The notes beneath the pieces were generated by a model. The model ran no database searches, had not been told where the DNA came from, and was given only the letters and a program-made list of their open reading frames with translations. Of a stretch of DNA of 11,034 nt, positions 7,591 through 11,034 are shown piece after piece; position 1 is the stretch's first letter, and every line of letters begins with the position of its first letter. Origin of the DNA: Armillaria gallica (lineage: Eukaryota > Basidiomycota > Agaricomycetes > Agaricales > Physalacriaceae); NCBI GenBank assembly GCA_037576215.1, contig JBANDB010000027.1:1-11034 (forward strand), read 5' to 3'. The position numbers were made by a program, and so were the translations under genes.

Positions 7591-7810
7591 TGGGCGTAAC
7601 CCCCGCCTCTGGATTCATTAGGGATTCAACTCCCACCAAGACCCCTACGTGTTCCTTTATCTCTCCCCACCTCATCTAAAAAGATTCATGACCAGGACGA
7701 TTGATCAAAATTACAACAAGACAAAAGAACACACACGCGATGTACAAGCTAAACTACAAGATGGTACAAACAAGATCCGACAAAAAAAATAAGCAACGCG
7801 GCGGCACGAC
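7591..7810. other. A-rich spacer between convergent pol and antisense gene
   Basis: This spacer lies between the pol stop (7588-7590) and the stop of the minus-strand gene (7811-7813). About 7675-7795 is markedly A-rich on the plus strand, in sharp contrast to its GC-rich neighbours, with an A8 run near 7783. It would act as 3' untranslated or polyadenylation sequence for the antisense transcript. I see no coding function or repeat in it. Confidence 0.45.
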
Positions 7811-9716
7811 TCAAGGATTCACCCCCGCATCACTCCACTCCGCCCCCGGTGACCCTCCTCCGCCTCGCGCCCCTCGGCCGCCCGCGTCCTCGATGGCCAG
7901 CGCCCCCTCCATCTGCAACACGAGCGCCGCCACGTTGTCTTCGTGGCGGGGCAGGTCCTCCCCGCATCCGCTGCGACCTCCAGCCACGACCCCGGAGGCA
8001 GCGCGTTCCTCCGGCGGTGCCCCGCCAGCAGGGAGTCCAGCCTCGCCACGCCTTGCTCGAGCTCCGGTGGCAGGTCAAAAGGCATGCGGCCCATCCCCTC
8101 CCGGATCGAGGCCTGGGCCGACGACGTGCCGTCAAGCAACACGCGGTGCTCGCGCACCCAGCCTGGAGACACAGGTAAGAAGACCGGGAGGAGGACAATG
8201 GGTCACTCACGTAGTACCGCCGCTCGACCCACGGCCGCTTCCTCCATCAGCCAATCCCGCCGCCTCCTCGCCGACTCTCCCGACCCCCGGGCCTCCCGGA
8301 CCTCCTGTACCAACCGCTGCAACCGCTCCGCCTCCACCCCAGACGCACCCTGCTCCGGGATCCTTGCCGGGGCACCCCCAACCATCATCGCCGTCGACCG
8401 TTCCACCTCCCGCCTGAGTCTCCCTTGGAGGTCTTGAACGTCGCGAGTCCGCGCATTCATGACCTCCACTGCCGCCTGACGATCCCGCCGCGCCTCGTCG
8501 AGCTCTGCACGGACCTCGACTAGCTCCGCCTCACGCTGCGCCAACCTCCCCATCACCCGCTCCAGCCTGCGGCGCAAGTCCAGATTCGCCACCGATAACG
8601 CCCGGTCGGCCGCTACTTGGGGGTGGTCGAGCAGTCGCCCGACCGCGGGGAAAAGACGTGGGGACGAGAAGGTCCCGCCACCGGAGAAGGCGAACGCCGG
8701 GGGCGTTTGGCGGGCTGACTAGGCCCCGCCTCCGGAGAAGGGGAGCACGCCGCTTGCCCTTGTCCCGGGGGCCGGGGTCGGCACCTCAGATCGTCGAGCA
8801 CCCCGGGGAGGACCTACCTTACCAACTGGCCGCCCCGACTCCTCCGACTCACTGCTACTCGAAGACCCGGACTCCGGGGGCGCGCTCCCCACGCGACGAG
8901 ACCGCGATGCACCCGCCCTCGAACCCCCTGCCGGCGCTGGCCGCGGCTTTGTCCCGGAAGGAACCTTCGTCGCCTGCGCCATGCGAGCCTCCACCCAGCT
9001 CACCTCCCAACCTTCCTCCCGCGCCACACAGGTCGCCCGCCATCGCCGTGCCACGGAACACCGCTCATGACGGGAGCGACACGCGTCACACACCGAAGAG
9101 TCCCGGCGCGACCCCGCCTCTTGAACGGTGAACTCGCACGAGTCCCCACGACGCGCACAGAACATGCACTGAGCAAGAGTCAGCACCGGAGAAGGACGAC
9201 CAAGTACTCTCACCCACCGGACCCTGAGCACGACACCACTCGATCGACGGGGGCCCCGAGCACGGCTCACCGCCTCCACAAACCGCTGAGGAGTGACGAG
9301 CGCCTGGGGAACCCGACGAGACTCCGGGACCAACTGCAACTCCCCGGGGACAAGGCCCGGGGCCGGTACGCGGATCACCACCTGAGGACGACGAGGGAGC
9401 CCCCGGACAAGACTCCCGCCCCGAGAAGCACCCCGCGACTCCCCGCACGCAACTCCGCCTCTGCTCAGAAAGGTTAGCAGGACACGCGACAGAATCTCAG
9501 CAACTCACGGCGTCGCGCAATCTCGGCAACCATCCGCTCTTGCCGGCGTCTGTCGTGGGGCCCCCGCGCGCTTCGTACAGCCTCCCACGCGGCAACAAGG
9601 GGGAGGAGTGGGAGAAGGAGAGGGAGGCTGGGGGGCACGACATGGTCAGAAAGAAAGGTCAGAGGACTCAGAAATTTTTTCTGTTTTTTTGCTACCGCAG
9701 GGCCCGTGATGGCCAT
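7811..9716 (-). CDS. Spliced antisense accessory gene: Zn2Cys6-like cluster plus coiled coil
   Basis: Three exons read on the minus strand: 9716-9509 (ATG at 9716, MAITGPAVAKK), 9460-8211 and 8162-7811, joined across two 48-nt introns. Exon 1 ends in a charged helix (RRRQERMVAEIARRR). Exon 2 has a cysteine cluster (9168-9058), an acidic serine tract (SSSSSESEES, near 8865-8840), a basic KRPRR motif (8708-8694) that could be a nuclear signal, and a coiled coil (about 8592-8290). Exon 3 continues with WVREHRVLLDG, PFDLPPELEQGVARLDSLLAG, PPGSWLEVAADA and, after a G-run shift near 7960, NVAALVLQMEGALAIEDAGG to a TGA at 7811-7813. The architecture suggests a nuclear DNA-binding or regulatory protein, which is inference. 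Frame shifts near 8640, 8768 and 7960 break this copy. Confidence 0.75.
8163..8210 (-). other. Intron 2 of antisense gene (48 nt)
   Basis: On the minus strand the donor is GTGAGT (8210-8205), the branch-like site CTTAC (8179-8175), and the acceptor TGTCTCCAG ends at 8163. Removal joins AAVLR to WVREHRVLL in the same frame, whereas the unspliced frame stops at TGA 8203-8205. The length is identical to intron 1. The signals exist only on the minus strand. Confidence 0.8.
9058..9168 (-). other. Zn2Cys6-like cysteine cluster in antisense gene
   Basis: The minus strand encodes CMFCARRGDSC, 15 residues, then CDACRSRHERC: C-x2-C-x6-C-x15-C-x2-C-x6-C. This matches the spacing of fungal Gal4-type binuclear zinc clusters, which bind DNA, with a loop of permitted length. 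Basic residues between the second and third Cys of each half (ARR, RSRHER) fit DNA contact. The cluster is well inside the protein rather than at the N-terminus, which is less usual, so a zinc-binding role other than sequence-specific DNA binding is possible. Confidence 0.75.
9461..9508 (-). other. Intron 1 of antisense gene (48 nt)
   Basis: On the minus strand the donor is GTGAGT (9508-9503), the branch site TGCTAAC (9479-9473), and the acceptor CTGAGCAG ends at 9461. Another AG two bases further (9460-9459) would give a 50-nt intron and is the one that leaves exon 2 open through the cysteine cluster. Length and signals are typical of basidiomycete introns. Without splicing, exon 1 runs into a stop at 9474-9476. 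Confidence 0.75.
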
Positions 9717-9790
9717 CAAGCTTCTAGTTCAGCTCCCATGGAGAAGCCGCACCGCCACGACCGATCGCCGTCTCGAAGGGTCTCGACGCC
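9717..9790. other. Short spacer upstream of antisense start
   Basis: These 74 bases separate the antisense ATG from the polypurine tract. They are too short to hold a clear promoter, and I see no TATA box in the minus direction, so an antisense promoter, if any, may lie inside the 3' LTR. No gene is present here. Confidence 0.4.
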
Positions 9791-9800
9791 AGGGGGGGGG
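9791..9800 (+). other. Polypurine tract
   Basis: AGGGGGGGGG lies directly against the start of the 3' LTR, where the polypurine tract primes plus-strand DNA synthesis in LTR elements. It is a G9 run, so its exact length may be unreliable. Confidence 0.8.
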
Positions 9801-9813
9801 CACACGACCCACC

Positions 9814-9838
9814 CCCGGGCCTGAGCCCCGGGCCCGGG
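9814..9838. repeat. GC hairpin near the edge of the 3' LTR
   Basis: CCCGGGCC (9814-9821) pairs with GGCCCGGG (9831-9838), the exact counterpart of 15-39 in the 5' LTR. Conservation in both copies follows from shared origin and does not by itself prove function. Confidence 0.7.
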
Positions 9839-10020
9839 ACCACACCACACCCCGGCAAACACCCTCGCACGACCTCGACTCGGGACGAACTCCACGAACA
9901 CCCAACACGGCCATCACGTCATACCCCGGTCGACCCTGACGTTCCCCTGGGCACCCCACGGACACTACCGACGCATCGGGGATTCCCGGCGCGACAGCAC
10001 GGCGACCCACACAACACCCG

Positions 10021-10177
10021 CGCATCACGCATCATTCGACGCATCATGCATGATCGCTTCATGCCACGCATCACGCCGCATCATCATGCGCATCAACCCA
10101 TGCATCATGCATCGCCCTGCGCATCAACCCACGCATCATGCTTCGTCCCGCATCAACTCCCGCATCATGCCTCATGC
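10021..10177 (+). repeat. GCATCATG minisatellite in 3' LTR U3
   Basis: Imperfect repeats of the same unit as at 226-373, with a different order of units. CATGCATGATCG and CGCCGCATCATCATG occur here where the 5' copy has longer runs of GCATCATGC. The change points to repeat slippage after insertion. Confidence 0.8.
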
Positions 10178-10366
10178 CGCGTCCTCTCGTCGCGCCACGT
10201 CCTCCCTCGCGCGGCGCCACTGCGACTCCCAAAGCAACGGCGCCACTCCCATCCGACACCCGCGGTTTTCCTTTGTCCTCCTAGGTGCTCCGGGACACCA
10301 CCAGAGCCCCGGAGCAGCCCCCAGACCCAGAACCGGGACCCCGGACCTGCCTCGTCGCGTAGTCAG

Positions 10367-10373
10367 TATATAA
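10367..10373 (+). promoter_or_regulatory. TATA box of the 3' LTR
   Basis: TATATAA in the same context (AGTCAGTATATAAGCCCCC) as in the 5' LTR. In this position it could drive outward transcription into flanking host DNA. Confidence 0.65.
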
Positions 10374-11019
10374 GCCCCCCGTAGCACTAAGTACGGTAGT
10401 CTTGATATTGCCCATACTCTCCGGTTTTCCTCTCGTATCGCTCCGGCCTCGTAACTTCGCCTCGTACTCGTCTCCTCTCTATCGTCTCGTACTCGTCTCC
10501 ATTTCTATAGTCCGTATCCGTCTCTACTCTCTCGTCTCGTATCTGTCCATTGTCTCTATCTACTCTCTTAATTCCATCTCCTTTGCTCATCCGTCTCTTT
10601 CCTCCTTCCTCGTCTCTGCCTCAAGTTTCTCCTTCCTTCTCTTCTCGTATTCCGGTCTCTTATCTTCTCCGGTCCGCATTCTCCGCTCCTCTGAGTTCGG
10701 TCCCGCACCTGTCAAACTCTAAGTTGCCTATTCGCCTATCAGCCCCTTGATTTCCCCGGATAGTTCGCCGCCGGCACGCCACTCATCGCGCCGTCTAACC
10801 CGAACTTCCCCCAGTAGAACCTTCCGTCCGGCGCTCGCCCCTTGCTCGCGCCAACCCCGGGACACTTCGTCTGATCTCCCCACGCCCCCGGCGCACGTCA
10901 CCTCCTCCCGGCGCCTTCCTCCGGTCCTCTCTGAGTCCCGGCGTGTCCGTAGCTGTCCGAGTCCGCTTGGTAAGGCCTCGCCCAGAATTGCTGAGCCCCC
11001 GGGTCAGCGGAACCTGACA

Positions 11020-11034
11020 CCCCTACTACACATT
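11020..11034. other. Possible host flank after the element
   Basis: Fifteen bases (CCCCTACTACACATT) follow the TGACA end. They may be host sequence. They share CCTACT with the bases after the 5' LTR (1219-1224), most likely by chance. Confidence 0.4.

Larger units (their letters stand above)
1..11019 (+). mobile_element. Ty3/Gypsy chromovirus-type LTR retrotransposon, near full length, frames broken
   Basis: Two direct repeats of about 1.2 kb flank an internal region with the order Gag, protease, reverse transcriptase, RNase H, integrase, chromodomain. Integrase after RNase H is the Ty3/Gypsy order, and a chromodomain after integrase defines chromoviruses. The ends are TGTCA at 1-5 and TGACA at 11015-11019, a short inverted repeat. 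Unusual parts are a duplicated protease domain and a spliced minus-strand gene between pol and the 3' LTR. Many single-base frame changes interrupt all genes, so this copy probably cannot encode a full Gag-Pol. The fungal, probably basidiomycete, origin is inferred from family style and intron signals, not from a search. No upstream flank is present, so a target-site duplication cannot be checked. Confidence 0.95.
9801..11019 (+). repeat. 3' long terminal repeat
   Basis: This is the direct repeat of 1-1215, ending in the same GGAACCTGACA. It begins CACACGACCC where the 5' copy has TGTCACGACCC, so its TG end has been altered next to the G9 run. Differences from the 5' LTR include a changed minisatellite, small indels in the CT-rich tract and scattered substitutions, by eye near 4% over the last 655 bp. 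The two LTRs are identical at insertion, so this indicates a copy that is not recent, unless sequencing errors contribute. Confidence 0.95.

Noticed and set aside
7701..8437. 238-residue plus-strand ORF as an extra gene after pol
   Set aside because: Pro/Ser/Ala-rich shadow of the antisense gene; the minus strand has coiled coil, splice signals and sensible protein there.
8658..9131. Plus-strand Arg/Pro-rich ORF
   Set aside because: Shadow of the exon that encodes the acidic serine tract and cysteine cluster on the minus strand.
11020..11034. Continuation of the LTR beyond TGACA because CCTACT also follows the 5' LTR
   Set aside because: The similarity is six bases and then breaks down, while TGTCA/TGACA form a clean terminal inverted repeat.

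Overview
This window is essentially one LTR retrotransposon of the Ty3/Gypsy chromovirus type (Metaviridae). The host is most likely a GC-rich basidiomycete (Agaricomycete-like) fungus. That placement is inferred from the style of Gag and Pol, the chromodomain after integrase, and two very short introns with fungal splice signals. The window starts exactly at the 5' end of the element (TGTCA) and ends 15 bases after the 3' LTR, so target-site duplication cannot be tested.

Layout. The 5' LTR covers 1-1215 and the 3' LTR about 9801-11019. Each holds a GC-rich terminal hairpin, a degenerate GCATCATG minisatellite, a TATATAA box and a pyrimidine-rich tract. On the plus strand between them lie: a Gag N-terminal proline/glycine-rich region (1214-2138), capsid (2110-3066) and zinc knuckle (to 3253); two successive retroviral-type aspartic protease domains (about 3363-3766 and 3767-4309); reverse transcriptase (4594-5157, then 5136 onward); RNase H; integrase (zinc-binding, D,D-35-E core and GPF C-terminal parts, 6143-7345); and a C-terminal chromodomain (to 7590). 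A short A-rich stretch follows. Then comes a roughly 1.9 kb gene on the MINUS strand (9716 down to 7811), convergent with pol. A polypurine tract (9791-9800) precedes the 3' LTR.

The minus-strand gene is the most interesting part. Two 48-nt introns with GTGAGT donors and CTAAC/CTTAC branch sites, recognisable only on the minus strand, join three exons. They encode a predicted Zn2Cys6-like cysteine cluster, an acidic serine tract, a basic KRPRR motif, a long coiled coil and a conserved-looking C-terminus. Introns antisense to the genomic RNA would survive retrotransposition, which fits an accessory gene carried by the element and expressed from its own antisense transcript.

The element looks non-autonomous as given. 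Reading frame shifts occur about twenty times across gag, pol and the antisense gene, mostly at short C or G runs. The two LTRs differ by roughly 4% where I compared them by eye (about 655 bp), with several indels. This could be decay of an older copy, uncorrected homopolymer errors in the assembly, or both. If the breaks are ignored, Gag packages the RNA, protease matures the polyprotein, RT/RNase H copies it, integrase inserts the cDNA, and the chromodomain would direct insertion to marked chromatin.
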